From Polynucleobacter sp. UBA962 (lineage in GTDB: Bacteria > Pseudomonadota > Gammaproteobacteria > Burkholderiales > Burkholderiaceae), in assembly GCA_002292975.1 (NCBI GenBank), contig DBCI01000117.1:17427-25677 (forward strand): DNA of 8,251 nt, written 5' to 3'. A program made the position numbers and the translations under genes. Below are positions 1 to 7,698 of this stretch, piece after piece. Positions within the stretch are counted from its first letter, which is position 1; the number at the start of each line of letters is the position of its first letter. The notes under the pieces were generated by a model. The model ran no database searches. It saw only the letters and a program-made list of their open reading frames with translations, and was not told where the DNA came from.

Positions 1-570
1 CTCAAAATTGGGCCAGGAGCTGGAGCGGATGCCGATACGCGCCGTTATATTGAAGAGATCGTTGTCCAAGAAAAAGCACTTGCACAAACGAAGACTAAGC
101 TTGCTGAGCTGGAAAAGAATATTGCAGACCTGCAAAAATTACTCGATGCACGCAAGCAAAGCGCTTCTGCAGAAATTGGCTCCAACACCACGCCACAAAA
201 TGATCCCTGGCAAGCACTTGCCGTTGGCTTAATCTTTATTGCAGTTACCGGCATCTTATTGCTAGCCTTAGTACGTTACACAAGGCGTAAAGAGGAGATG
301 GCAAACGCGGCAGAGGTGCCGCAAAGGGCTGCTGCCATATTGGCAGAATTGGATCTCAATCTGGAACCGAGTCCTCCGGCCGAGATGCCAGCGGCTGAGT
401 CTCTGCGAGTCAAGCTCAATTTAGCCAAGGCCTACATCACCATCGAAGATTTTGCTGCTGCTCGCAAGGCTATCGAGGAGATATTACTTGTTAGTAATCA
501 GGTAGACCCGCAAATGACGATATCTGCAAAGAGCTTGTTGTCCGAGATTAATCAACGTAGCGATTCTTAA
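1..570 (+). CDS. fimV: FimV/HubP-family polar hub protein, C-terminal part (5' end outside window)
   Basis: The frame is open from base 1 to the TAA at 568-570, giving 189 residues of a protein that starts upstream. Visible residues about 16-53 are charged and heptad-like (a short coiled coil). Residues about 70-91 form one hydrophobic membrane helix, followed by the positive stop-transfer run RYTRRK. A cytoplasmic tail follows, ending in the TPR-like motif [20 protein letters not shown] (residues 139-158), which matches the conserved FimV C-terminal domain (family knowledge: LARAYIEMGD-type motif). FimV/HubP proteins organise the cell pole, affecting type IV pili, twitching and chemotaxis-complex placement. 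Their N-terminal LysM and periplasmic parts bind peptidoglycan; those lie outside this window. A position directly before truA is the usual context and supports the call. The only ATG deep in this frame (298) is internal, not a start. TspA is an alternative name used in some betaproteobacteria. Confidence 0.9.
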   Translation, partial: LKIGPGAGADADTRRYIEEIVVQEKALAQTKTKLAELEKNIADLQKLLDARKQSASAEIGSNTTPQNDPWQALAVGLIFIAVTGILLLALVRYTRRKEEMANAAEVPQRAAAILAELDLNLEPSPPAEMPAAESLRVKLNLAKAYITIEDFAAARKAIEEILLVSNQVDPQMTISAKSLLSEINQRSDS

Positions 571-574
571 AATC

Positions 575-1396
575 ATGCGCATTGCCTTGGGTGTGCAGTA
601 TGACGGCAGTGCGTATTGTGGGTGGCAAATTCAGCCCGATCAAGCAACGGTTCAACAAACCCTCGAGCATGCGATCGCCCAATTCATTGGCAAGAAGGAA
701 CTGGTGCGCGTGACTGCTGCTGGGCGAACCGATACCGGTGTCCATGCACTTGGTCAGGTTGTGCACTTTGATGCCGATGTGGAACGCGATGAATGGTCAT
801 GGGTGAGAGGGATCAATACGTTTTTACCCAATGATGTTGTTGTCAATTGGACAAAGGTAGTGCCCCCCGATTTTGATGCTCGCTTTAGTGCCCACGAGCG
901 AACTTATATCTACGCCATTGTTGCCGGCCCAACTCGCTCACCGACCCTGGCAAAACGGGTGGGCTATCACATGATGCCCAGTGGCCAGTGGTTTGATGCC
1001 AGTGCGATGCAAATCGCTGCAGACTATTTAATTGGTGAGCAGGATTTTTCATCCTTTCGGGCGTCTGAGTGCCAAAGTAAAACGCCCATGAAACACCTAT
1101 ATGAATGCAGCATCACCAGCGAGCAACCATTTCTTTACTTCAAGATACGTGCCAATGCCTTCTTGCATCATATGGTGCGCAATATTGTGGGAAGTCTTTT
1201 GGTGGTTGGTCAGGGTAAACAAAAGCCCGAGTGGATTAAGACGGTCTTGCAAGCAAAAAATCGAGAGTTGGCAGCCCCCACCTTTGCACCCGATGGCTTA
1301 TATCTAATGCAAGTGGGCTATCCCCAGCACCTAGCAATTCCTGCTCCGCATTGGCAAAATGCCTGGCTGCCAAAAGAGCTTATGCTTTCGGTATAA
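575..1396 (+). CDS. truA: tRNA pseudouridine(38-40) synthase TruA
   Basis: TruA converts uridines 38, 39 and 40 in the anticodon stem-loop of many tRNAs to pseudouridine, in the cytoplasm. The 273 residues match the usual family length (about 270 in E. coli). The catalytic motif [11 protein letters not shown] (residues 48-58) carries the nucleophile Asp53. The RTYIYAI segment (109-115) holds the conserved active-site Tyr111. FDARFSA (100-106), [15 protein letters not shown] (192-206) and APDGLYL (238-244) are further family signatures. The start [11 protein letters not shown] fits the normal N-terminus, and no other start lies just upstream in frame. The gene begins 4 nt after the fimV stop and has no clear Shine-Dalgarno, so translation may depend on coupling to fimV (inference). 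There is a 17-nt gap to trpF. Nothing is missing or odd. Confidence 0.97.
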   Translation: MRIALGVQYDGSAYCGWQIQPDQATVQQTLEHAIAQFIGKKELVRVTAAGRTDTGVHALGQVVHFDADVERDEWSWVRGINTFLPNDVVVNWTKVVPPDFDARFSAHERTYIYAIVAGPTRSPTLAKRVGYHMMPSGQWFDASAMQIAADYLIGEQDFSSFRASECQSKTPMKHLYECSITSEQPFLYFKIRANAFLHHMVRNIVGSLLVVGQGKQKPEWIKTVLQAKNRELAAPTFAPDGLYLMQVGYPQHLAIPAPHWQNAWLPKELMLSV

Positions 1397-1413
1397 GCTA
1401 GACGAACAAAACA

Positions 1414-2088
1414 ATGGGATTACTCGATTACACCCCCAATACCAGCAGAATCAAGATCTGTGGCTTACGCACACCTGCCGATATTGAGGCGGTAATTAAG
1501 GCCCAGGTTGATGCCATTGGTTTGGTGTTTTATCCACCCAGCACTCGCGCAATTGCGCCCGAAGATGCTGGCGCCCTGATTGGGCAACTCCCCAAAGGGA
1601 TTGATGCCGTGGGCCTAGTAGTAAATCCGACGCCTAATCAGATTGAGGAGATCAGGGCGAACGCGGCCATCACGATGTGGCAGTTTCATGGGGACGAGAC
1701 CCCCGAGCAATGTAAACGCTTGGCGGGCGGCTTACCTTGGATAAAAGCAGCCCGAATTGGGCAATCCTTCAACTTTACCGAATTTTCCCTACAATATAGG
1801 GATGCAGCCGGCTTTTTGCTAGATGCCCTAGTTGAGGGCTATGGTGGAAGCGGTACAACTTTTGATTGGAATCAAATACCAACATCATGGGCAAACGCAA
1901 ACGCGCCTCGGGTCGTTTTGAGTGGTGGATTGAACGCGCACAACGTCGGTGAGGCAATTGGGCTTCTACATCCTTGCGCGCTTGATATCTCCAGCGGAGT
2001 TGAAATCAGTAAGGGTGTAAAAGATGCAGCATTGATCCAGCAGTTTGTGGATGCTGTTCGGGTGGCTGATCGTAATTGCCACTCGTAA
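1414..2088 (+). CDS. trpF: Phosphoribosylanthranilate isomerase TrpF
   Basis: TrpF carries out the Amadori rearrangement of phosphoribosylanthranilate to CdRP, the third step of tryptophan synthesis from chorismate. The protein is a single TIM barrel of 224 residues. Visible motifs are RIKICGLR (12-19) with the catalytic base Cys16; HGDE (92-95); LLDA with Asp137, probably the general acid; YGGSGTTFDW (143-152); LSGGL (169-173); and DISSGVE (191-197), where the last two are phosphate-binding or barrel-end motifs. The ATG at 1414 is the only sensible start: an in-frame TAG lies at 1399-1401 and no later start precedes the catalytic Cys. This gives an 11-residue lead before RIKICG, somewhat longer than the shortest family members. 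No good Shine-Dalgarno is visible. It is a stand-alone enzyme, not fused to TrpC as in E. coli, and it sits before trpBA as is usual in Burkholderiales. Confidence 0.97.
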   Translation: MGLLDYTPNTSRIKICGLRTPADIEAVIKAQVDAIGLVFYPPSTRAIAPEDAGALIGQLPKGIDAVGLVVNPTPNQIEEIRANAAITMWQFHGDETPEQCKRLAGGLPWIKAARIGQSFNFTEFSLQYRDAAGFLLDALVEGYGGSGTTFDWNQIPTSWANANAPRVVLSGGLNAHNVGEAIGLLHPCALDISSGVEISKGVKDAALIQQFVDAVRVADRNCHS

Positions 2089-2119
2089 TCATTAATTAAC
2101 CCAGCGTTTTAATACAGTC

Positions 2120-2124
2120 GAGGT
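2120..2124 (+). promoter_or_regulatory. Ribosome binding site of trpB
   Basis: GAGGT lies 4 nt before the ATG at 2129 (5 nt from the GAGG core). It is one of the few clear Shine-Dalgarno sequences in this gene run and supports independent initiation of trpB after the 40-nt gap. Confidence 0.7.
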
Positions 2125-2128
2125 ACCT

Positions 2129-3322
2129 ATGTACGATAAACCAGATGCACGTGGACACTTTGGTCCCTATGGCGGCATTTTTGTGTCAGAGACACTCATG
2201 TTTGCGCTTGAAGAACTCAAGCAGGCTTATGCTAAATATCAACATGATCCAGAGTTTCTAGAAGAGTTTCGGTACGAGCTCAAGCATTTTGTCGGTCGAC
2301 CATCGCCGGTCTATCACGCCAAACGCATGAGCGAACAACTTGGTGGCGCACAGATCTATTTCAAGCGAGAAGATCTTAATCACACCGGCGCTCACAAGAT
2401 TAATAATGTGATTGGTCAAGCAATGCTAGCCAAGCGCATGGGCAAACCCCGCATTATTGCTGAGACCGGGGCAGGGCAGCATGGGGTGGCAACTGCAACC
2501 ATTTGTGCCCGCTTTGGTTTGGATTGCACGGTCTATCAAGGCTCAGTTGATGTGGCTCGTCAAGCACAAAACGTGTATCGCATGAAGCTTCTGGGCGCTA
2601 AGGTCGTACCCGTTGAGTCGGGCAGTAAAACGCTGAAAGATGCATTAAACGAAGCCATGCGTGATTGGGTTACTAATGTGGAGAACACATTTTACTTAAT
2701 TGGTACTGTTGCAGGCCCACATCCTTATCCGATGATGGTTAGAGATTTTCAGACTGTGATCGGTGAGGAATGCAAAACCCAAATGCCGGAGATGATCGGA
2801 CGGCAACCCGACTACGTTATAGCGTGCGTGGGTGGTGGCTCTAATGCTATGGGTATTTTTTATCCCTATATTGATGTTCCCAATGTGCAGCTTATTGGCG
2901 TTGAAGCGGCCGGCCGAGGTATGAGCATTGGCGAGCACTCCGCTGCATTGTGTGCGGGTAAGCCAGGCATACTGCATGGCAATCGTACCTATCTCTTGCA
3001 AGACGAGAACGGACAAATTGCCGAGACCCATTCGGTCTCCGCAGGAATGGACTACCCTGGTGTGGGGCCTGAACATGCATGGTTAAAGGATTTAGGAAGA
3101 GCGCAGTATGTTGCAATCTCTGATGTTGAGGCCTTGAAGGCCTTTCATGATTGTTGCCAAATCGAAGGCATCATTCCTGCCCTAGAACCATCTCATGCGA
3201 TCGCCTATGCTTATAAACTAGCACCGACCTTATCAAAAGATAAGGTGATCTTGTTAAATTTATGCGGTCGAGGTGATAAAGATATGCATACCGTGGCACA
3301 GGCCACAGGTTCGGAAGGCTAA
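2129..3322 (+). CDS. trpB: Tryptophan synthase beta subunit TrpB
   Basis: TrpB condenses indole, channelled from TrpA, with L-serine to give L-tryptophan, using PLP. The 397 residues equal the E. coli length. Motifs in order: GRPSPVYHA (56-64); HTGAHKINN (85-93) with Lys90, the PLP Schiff-base lysine (Lys87 in Salmonella); AETGAGQHG (111-119) with Glu112, equivalent to catalytic Glu109; GGGSNA (235-240), which binds the PLP phosphate; and GRGDKD (380-385) near the C-terminus. The residue just before GRGDKD is Cys379, where Salmonella has Ser377 contacting the PLP ring nitrogen. This is the one notable difference, and Cys at the equivalent place is known in other fold-type II PLP enzymes such as serine dehydratase. 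The start follows a good Shine-Dalgarno, and [16 protein letters not shown] is a typical TrpB N-terminus. TrpA follows 5 nt later, consistent with the alpha2beta2 complex. It is a canonical TrpB1-type enzyme. Confidence 0.98.
   Translation: MYDKPDARGHFGPYGGIFVSETLMFALEELKQAYAKYQHDPEFLEEFRYELKHFVGRPSPVYHAKRMSEQLGGAQIYFKREDLNHTGAHKINNVIGQAMLAKRMGKPRIIAETGAGQHGVATATICARFGLDCTVYQGSVDVARQAQNVYRMKLLGAKVVPVESGSKTLKDALNEAMRDWVTNVENTFYLIGTVAGPHPYPMMVRDFQTVIGEECKTQMPEMIGRQPDYVIACVGGGSNAMGIFYPYIDVPNVQLIGVEAAGRGMSIGEHSAALCAGKPGILHGNRTYLLQDENGQIAETHSVSAGMDYPGVGPEHAWLKDLGRAQYVAISDVEALKAFHDCCQIEGIIPALEPSHAIAYAYKLAPTLSKDKVILLNLCGRGDKDMHTVAQATGSEG
3313..3318 (+). promoter_or_regulatory. Probable ribosome binding site of trpA, inside the end of trpB
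   Basis: GGAAGG lies 9 nt before the trpA ATG at 3328 and overlaps the last codons of trpB. Ribosomes finishing trpB would pass over it, which fits coupled, roughly equal synthesis of the two subunits (inference). Confidence 0.5.
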
Positions 3323-3327
3323 GCACT

Positions 3328-4125
3328 ATGTCGAAGATTGCAGCAGTATTTGCAGCCCTGAAGGCTCAAGGAAAAAAAGGCTTGATCCCTTTTGTAACGG
3401 CTGGGGATCCGCATCCAAACATGACCGTCGATGTCATGCATGCCTTGGTAAAGGGTGGGGCTGACATTATTGAGTTGGGTGTGCCGTTCTCTGACCCCAT
3501 GGCCGATGGTCCTGTGATTCAACGTTCATCAGAGCGTGCACTTGCGCAGGGTGTGACACTGCGCCAGTGCTTAGAGAATGTCAAAACCTTTCGGACCCAA
3601 AATCAGCAAACCCCAGTAGTTTTGATGGGCTACGCCAATCCGATTGAGCAAATGGGGCATGCAGAGTTTGCCAAAGCTGCTAAGGAAGTCGGTGTCGATG
3701 GCGTATTGATTGTGGATTACCCCCCTGAAGAGTGCGCAGAATTTGCAAAGCAAATGCGTAGCAATGGCATTGACCCCATATTCTTATTAGCACCAACATC
3801 CAGTCAGCAACGGATTGCGCATGCAGCGCAAATTGCAGCCGGCTATATTTATTACGTTTCCTTACGAGGCGTAACCGGTGCAAATACACTAAATACCAGT
3901 GATGTTGCGAGCGTCCTACCGCTCATTCGTCAAGAAACAAACATCCCCGTAGCAGTCGGCTTTGGGATTCGGGATGCGGCGAGTGCCAAAGCGGTCTCGC
4001 TAACTGCCGATGCGGTAGTCATTGGCAGTCGGATTGTGCAACTCTTGGAGGATGCCAAACTAGGAGAAGAACTTGCTTCTCTAGAGCGCTTTATTCATGA
4101 AATCCGCCGCGCCTTAGACCATTAA
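3328..4125 (+). CDS. trpA: Tryptophan synthase alpha subunit TrpA
   Basis: TrpA cleaves indole-3-glycerol phosphate to glyceraldehyde-3-phosphate and indole, which passes through a tunnel to TrpB. It is a TIM barrel of 265 residues, a normal length. The signature [18 protein letters not shown] (48-65) contains both catalytic acids, Glu49 and Asp60, at the same numbers as in E. coli and Salmonella. The N-terminal [11 protein letters not shown] (18-28) is typical. The loop-6 segment [10 protein letters not shown] (176-185) keeps Thr183. GFGI (211-214) and VIGS (231-234) form the phosphate site. The ATG lies 5 nt after the trpB stop with a GGAAGG sequence upstream. accD follows after 22 nt, so trpFBA is embedded in the longer gene run rather than closed by a terminator. 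Confidence 0.98.
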   Translation: MSKIAAVFAALKAQGKKGLIPFVTAGDPHPNMTVDVMHALVKGGADIIELGVPFSDPMADGPVIQRSSERALAQGVTLRQCLENVKTFRTQNQQTPVVLMGYANPIEQMGHAEFAKAAKEVGVDGVLIVDYPPEECAEFAKQMRSNGIDPIFLLAPTSSQQRIAHAAQIAAGYIYYVSLRGVTGANTLNTSDVASVLPLIRQETNIPVAVGFGIRDAASAKAVSLTADAVVIGSRIVQLLEDAKLGEELASLERFIHEIRRALDH

Positions 4126-4147
4126 CGAGGATCGTTACAATAACGCC

Positions 4148-5050
4148 ATGAGCTGGATTGATAAAATTCTTCCGCCCCAGATCCAACAAAGCGATCCGGC
4201 TAATCGCAAGACTGTGCCTGAAGGATTGTGGGTAAAGTGCGGTGGTTGTGAAGCGGTTCTGTACAGCACCGATATCGAGGCCAATCTCTCGGTTTGTCCT
4301 AAGTGCGGTCACCACATGCGCATTAATGCGCGCAAACGCCTCGATCATTTATTAGATCCCAAACCACGTACCGAGATTGGCGACACCGTATTCCCAGTGG
4401 ATGCCTTGAAGTTCAGGGACAGTAAAAAATACCCAGATCGTTTAAAGCAAGCTAATGATGTTTCTGGAGAATCAGAAGCATTGGTAGTGATCGCCGGCAA
4501 GATTGAATCAATCCCCGCTGTAGTTGCCTGCTTTGAGTTTGAGTACATGGGCGGCTCGATGGGTTCGGTCGTCGGTGAGCGTTTTGTGCGCGGCGTACAA
4601 GAAGCCATCAATAAAAAATGCGCGTTCATTTGCATTACGGCAACCGGTGGCGCCCGTATGCAAGAGAGCCTACTCTCCCTCTTGCAGATGGCCAAAACAA
4701 ATTCGATGTTGACCAAGCTCTCGCAAGCAGGTCTACCTTACATCAGTGTATTGACGGATCCCACGATGGGTGGTATCTCTGCGAGCTTTGCCTTCATGGG
4801 TGATGTGGTGATGGCAGAGCCTAAAGCCTTAATTGGTTTTGCAGGGCCGCGCGTGATCGAGCAAACCGTGCGCGAGAAACTACCCGAAGGTTTTCAGCGC
4901 TCGGAGTTCTTAATGCAAAAGGGCGGTATTGACATGATTGTTGATCGCCGAGAGATGCGTAAAGAAATTGCGCACCTATTGGCTCTATTACAAAATGTTC
5001 CAGCCGACAAATTACCTAAGCAATTACTCAACTCTAGTGGTTCGAGCTAA
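4148..5050 (+). CDS. accD: Acetyl-CoA carboxylase carboxyltransferase subunit beta AccD
   Basis: AccD, with AccA, transfers the carboxyl group from carboxybiotin on AccB to acetyl-CoA, making malonyl-CoA for fatty acid synthesis. The protein has 300 residues, near the family's usual length. The N-terminal zinc ribbon is complete: Cys31 and Cys34 (CGGC), Cys50 and Cys53 (CPKC). The crotonase-like carboxyltransferase domain follows, with [14 protein letters not shown] (132-145), the oxyanion-hole region TGGARMQE (166-173), [13 protein letters not shown] (203-215) and [10 protein letters not shown] (231-240). [10 protein letters not shown] is the standard N-terminus, and there is no other in-frame start in the gap after trpA. 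A GAGG lies at 4127-4130, but 17 nt is far for a Shine-Dalgarno. In E. coli the AccD zinc ribbon also binds the accA and accD mRNAs and represses their translation; whether that applies here is unknown. folC follows 3 nt later, as in E. coli and Pseudomonas. Confidence 0.98.
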   Translation: MSWIDKILPPQIQQSDPANRKTVPEGLWVKCGGCEAVLYSTDIEANLSVCPKCGHHMRINARKRLDHLLDPKPRTEIGDTVFPVDALKFRDSKKYPDRLKQANDVSGESEALVVIAGKIESIPAVVACFEFEYMGGSMGSVVGERFVRGVQEAINKKCAFICITATGGARMQESLLSLLQMAKTNSMLTKLSQAGLPYISVLTDPTMGGISASFAFMGDVVMAEPKALIGFAGPRVIEQTVREKLPEGFQRSEFLMQKGGIDMIVDRREMRKEIAHLLALLQNVPADKLPKQLLNSSGSS

Positions 5051-5053
5051 GTC

Positions 5054-6358
5054 GTGCCGGAGACCCCACAGAACAAGGCGATCCTCTTTACCAACCTAGA
5101 TGAGTGGCTAGCTCATTTAGAGACCGCTCACCCCGTCGGTATCGATATGGGGCTCGTGCGTATTAATCGAGTTAAAGAGTCCCTGGGCCTGCAGTTCCAT
5201 TGCCCCGTCATTACCGTGGGCGGTACCAATGGCAAGGGCTCGACATGTGCATTTCTAGAAAGTATTTTGTTAGCATCAGGTTATCGAGTTGCCTGTCACA
5301 CTTCACCTCACTTACTGCGCTTTCATGAGCGCGCGCGGATTCAGGGTCGTGAAGCAACGGATGCTGAGCTCTTGCAATCCTTTAATCGGGTCGAGCAAGC
5401 ACGGTGTCGGATTGAGAATGCGCCGACCTTAACGTATTTTGAGTTCACCACCTTAGCCATCATGGATCTCTTTGCCAATGCTGGGATTGAGGTGGCGATT
5501 TTGGAAGTCGGGATGGGCGGTCGCTTGGATGCCGTCAATATTGTGGATGCGGATTGTGCCATTGTCACCAGTATTGATCTTGACCATATGGCGTATTTGG
5601 GGAACACCCGTGAGGCCATTGCATTTGAGAAGGCCGGCATCTTCCGTAAGAACGCAAGTGCCATTTGTGGTGATCCAGTTCCACCCCAAAGCTTAATTGA
5701 CCATGCCAAAGCCATTGGTGCAGATTTATGGCTGATGGGCAAAGACTATGGTTTTGAGGGCGATCAACAACAATGGGGATGGTCCGGACGAGGAAAGCGT
5801 TTTAGTGGTTTGGCGTATCCTGCATTACGAGGCGCCAATCAATTACTCAATGCCTCTGCTGTAATTGCTGCTTTAATGGCCTTGCACGATCGCCTACCAG
5901 TGAGCGCACAAGATATACGCAATGGCTTTGCCTTAGTAGAGTTACCGGGACGGTTTCAAGTGCTTGCAGGTAAACCAACGATTGTGATGGATGTGGCCCA
6001 TAACCCCCATGCGTCTGCAACTCTGGCACAAAGTCTCGATAAGATGGGATATCACCCGTATACCTTTGCCATATTTGGAGCAATGGCCGATAAGGATATC
6101 GATGGGGTTCTTAAACCAATGATGGATTTGGTGGATTATTGGTACTGCACCGATTTACTAACAGCGAGGGCTGCCAAAGCAAGTGATCTTGCCAAACAGA
6201 TTCGGCTGCTGGGTAAAGAGGCAGAGGTATTTTCTGGGGCGGGTAGCGCTTATCAAATGGCTTTGGATAAAGCGGGTGAGGGTGATAGAATTGTGATCTT
6301 CGGATCCTTTTATACAGTTGCGGGCGTAATGGCTTATCGAAATAATCAGGCACATTGA
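5054..6358 (+). CDS. folC: Dihydrofolate synthase / folylpolyglutamate synthase FolC
   Basis: FolC adds L-glutamate to dihydropteroate and then extends the glutamate tail of folates, using ATP. It belongs to the Mur ligase superfamily. The P-loop is TVGGTNGKGST (54-64). EVGMGGRLDAVN (151-162), SIDLDHMAYLG (173-183) and FEKAGIFR (191-198) follow; Lys193 matches the lysine that is carbamylated in E. coli FolC (Lys188). In the C-terminal domain, ELPGRFQ (296-302), DVAHNPHA (313-320) and GSFYTVAG (417-424) are standard. At 434 residues it is a full-length, probably bifunctional enzyme. The start is GTG at 5054, three nt after accD; no ATG occurs before Met32, which lies inside the conserved GIDMGL segment, so GTG is favoured even though its Shine-Dalgarno is weak. 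The extension of about 10 residues before LFTNLDEWL looks unconserved. It lies between accD and the SPOR gene, as in other proteobacteria. Confidence 0.96.
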   Translation: MPETPQNKAILFTNLDEWLAHLETAHPVGIDMGLVRINRVKESLGLQFHCPVITVGGTNGKGSTCAFLESILLASGYRVACHTSPHLLRFHERARIQGREATDAELLQSFNRVEQARCRIENAPTLTYFEFTTLAIMDLFANAGIEVAILEVGMGGRLDAVNIVDADCAIVTSIDLDHMAYLGNTREAIAFEKAGIFRKNASAICGDPVPPQSLIDHAKAIGADLWLMGKDYGFEGDQQQWGWSGRGKRFSGLAYPALRGANQLLNASAVIAALMALHDRLPVSAQDIRNGFALVELPGRFQVLAGKPTIVMDVAHNPHASATLAQSLDKMGYHPYTFAIFGAMADKDIDGVLKPMMDLVDYWYCTDLLTARAAKASDLAKQIRLLGKEAEVFSGAGSAYQMALDKAGEGDRIVIFGSFYTVAGVMAYRNNQAH

Positions 6359-6361
6359 TCC

Positions 6362-7144
6362 ATGACCTTCATATCGAATCTATTTCGACGTAAATCCGAC
6401 CCTCAAAAAATTGAGCCCCTTGCAAGGCGCCCAATTGCCAAACGTCCAAAATCAAACGAAGAGTCGGTCCAAGACCCAAGCCTTACTGAAGATCCTGAGA
6501 AGCAACGCGCGCGCCATCGTTTAATCGGTGCTGCAACTCTCGTATTGATTGCGGTGATTGGTTTACCCCAGATCTTAGATAAAAAACCCAAGCCGGTTGC
6601 CAATGACATTACGGTTCAGATTGTGAGCAGTATTCCCAATCCAGCAGCTGGCATCTTAAACCCCGAGCCAGAGAAAAAAGTAAGTTCGGAATCCAAGCCG
6701 GAGACCAAGCTGGTTATCAAACCAGAGGTAAAACCAACGGTTGTTGTACCTCCCACGTCCAGTTTTTCATCTTCAGCCTCCTCAGCACCACCAGCACCGA
6801 GTTCAAATCCAGCTAGTAAGGGTCTAGGTCTTGCCCCCGGAGAAGAGTTAGTTGTTATTAGTAAAGATGTACCCGCTAGCGGAGAAGTGAGGGCTTCTGC
6901 TAATGGAAAGTTTGTCATTCAGATTGGGGCGTTTGCATCCGAAGAGCGGGCCAATGGATGGCTTGCAAAACTCAAAGAGAATAAGATTCCGTATTACGTG
7001 GTCATGCGCAACAATGCCGAAGGAACCAAACTATTTGTTTTGCGGGCCGGTCCCTTCTCTGAGCGCGAAGTAGCCGAGCAAGCAGAGAAACGTATTAGGG
7101 CATTAGGACTTAGCCCCCGATTAGTCGAACTCAATAAGACTTAA
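6362..7144 (+). CDS. dedD: DedD-like membrane protein with C-terminal SPOR domain
   Basis: The protein has 260 residues with a typical bitopic SPOR layout. A basic cytoplasmic N-terminus (about 1-53) precedes one membrane helix at about residues 54-71. A long periplasmic linker (about 75-180) is rich in Pro, Ser, Lys and Glu, with KPE/KPT repeats at about 111-126 and a Ser/Ala/Pro run at 131-151. The SPOR domain covers about 182-257, with the paired strands KFVIQIGAF (183-191) and LFVLRAGPF (224-232) and the helix AEQAEKRIRALGL (238-250). SPOR domains bind peptidoglycan stripped of stem peptides at the division septum, and DedD in E. coli helps septation. The symbol rests on position (folC-dedD-cvpA-purF, as in E. 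coli) and domain layout, not on overall similarity, since the linker is not conserved. The ATG is 3 nt after folC, with only a weak AGG upstream. FtsN-like function is an alternative but less likely from context. Confidence 0.85.
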   Translation: MTFISNLFRRKSDPQKIEPLARRPIAKRPKSNEESVQDPSLTEDPEKQRARHRLIGAATLVLIAVIGLPQILDKKPKPVANDITVQIVSSIPNPAAGILNPEPEKKVSSESKPETKLVIKPEVKPTVVVPPTSSFSSSASSAPPAPSSNPASKGLGLAPGEELVVISKDVPASGEVRASANGKFVIQIGAFASEERANGWLAKLKENKIPYYVVMRNNAEGTKLFVLRAGPFSEREVAEQAEKRIRALGLSPRLVELNKT

Positions 7145-7146
7145 TC

Positions 7147-7698
7147 ATGGAACAGTTAAGCGCCATTCATCTCACGACCCTCGATTACTTTGCGATTGGT
7201 ATTTTGGTGATCTCGGCGGCAGTGGGGGTATGGCGTGGATTATTCAGAGAGGTGATTGCATTGGCCTCTTGGTTCATCGCCGCCTGGCTTTCGTACCATT
7301 ACTGCGATTATTTAGCCAGTGAGTGGTTATCTGCTTTCATTCCGAATGAGACCGCTCGTTTAGCGGCAGCATTCTTACTAATCTTTGTGGCGGTCTTAAT
7401 TGGAGCTGGCTTATTGGCCAGAGCTTTGCAAAAAGTATTATCAACCGCTGGCTTAACCTTGGTTGATCGCTTCTTTGGACTCTTCTTTGGATTTGCTCGA
7501 GGTGTAGTGGTGTTGGTTGTTCTGGCAACATTGGGCGCATTAACCGGCGCACAACAAACTCACGCATGGCAAGCAGCGGCGATTCGACCCGCTCTGGAGC
7601 AGGGAACGAGCTTAATACGCTCTTGGTTACCAGAGAGTTGGGCTAAGCAGTTAAATGCAGTATCAATGACCGGCTCTAGTCGGTTGCCAGGGAGCTAA
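7147..7698 (+). CDS. cvpA: CvpA family inner membrane protein
   Basis: A hydrophobic protein of 183 residues (162 in E. coli). Four membrane helices are visible at about 12-28, 36-53, 69-92 and 112-134, followed by a soluble tail of about 48 residues. The family hallmarks are the N-terminal LDYFAIGIL with GVWRGLFREVIALASW (27-42) and the later segment LVDRFFGLFFGFARGV (105-120). CvpA was named from a requirement for colicin V production in E. coli. Its molecular role is not settled; links to envelope homeostasis and bile or stress tolerance have been described in enterobacteria. It starts 2 nt after the SPOR gene with no visible Shine-Dalgarno and ends 2 nt before purF, the same cvpA-purF pairing seen in E. 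coli. The family assignment is firm; the function is not predicted further. Confidence 0.93.
   Translation: MEQLSAIHLTTLDYFAIGILVISAAVGVWRGLFREVIALASWFIAAWLSYHYCDYLASEWLSAFIPNETARLAAAFLLIFVAVLIGAGLLARALQKVLSTAGLTLVDRFFGLFFGFARGVVVLVVLATLGALTGAQQTHAWQAAAIRPALEQGTSLIRSWLPESWAKQLNAVSMTGSSRLPGS
7689..7694 (+). promoter_or_regulatory. Ribosome binding site of purF, inside the end of cvpA
   Basis: AGGGAG lies 6 nt before the ATG at 7701 and overlaps the last codons of cvpA. It fixes the purF start, which is also required by the Met-Cys N-terminus. Confidence 0.75.

Noticed and set aside
8..232. Small + strand frame starting at an ATG near the window start, which could look like a separate gene
   Set aside because: It is out of frame with the fimV coding frame, which is open through the same bases and gives a coherent coiled coil and membrane helix. 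The small frame gives only a basic peptide without recognisable features.
1787..1801. Perfect 5-bp inverted repeat CCCTA-N5-TAGGG inside trpF
   Set aside because: The stem is short, no T run follows, and it lies inside a well-conserved coding frame. It is not a terminator.
1889..1902. GCAAACGCAAACGC short tandem repeat in trpF
   Set aside because: It is only two 6-bp units plus two bases, encoding Ala-Asn-Ala-Asn in a loop region. This is ordinary low-level repetition.
671..3204. Two copies of the palindrome GCGATCGC (671-678 and 3197-3204), the same as the cyanobacterial HIP1 element
   Set aside because: Both fall in coding sequence, in codons for His/Ala-Ile-Ala residues that suit the proteins. 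Two copies in 8 kb do not make a repeat family, and the genes are not cyanobacterial.
4136..4141. TACAAT, a -10-like hexamer just before accD
   Set aside because: No -35-like element lies 16-18 nt upstream, and the position would put the transcript start at about the accD start codon, leaving no leader. A chance match is more likely.
5341..5742. Antisense open frame of 133 codons opposite folC; similar antisense frames lie at 2696-3076 (trpB) and 4345-4716 (accD)
   Set aside because: The opposite strand carries unmistakable conserved enzymes. The antisense translations show no domain-like pattern, and they have no ribosome binding sites or neighbours of their own.
6690..6815. Repetitive, Pro/Ser/Lys-rich stretch of the SPOR gene as a possible inserted repeat
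   Set aside because: Low-complexity periplasmic linkers are standard between the membrane helix and the SPOR domain, and the reading frame and composition are continuous across it.
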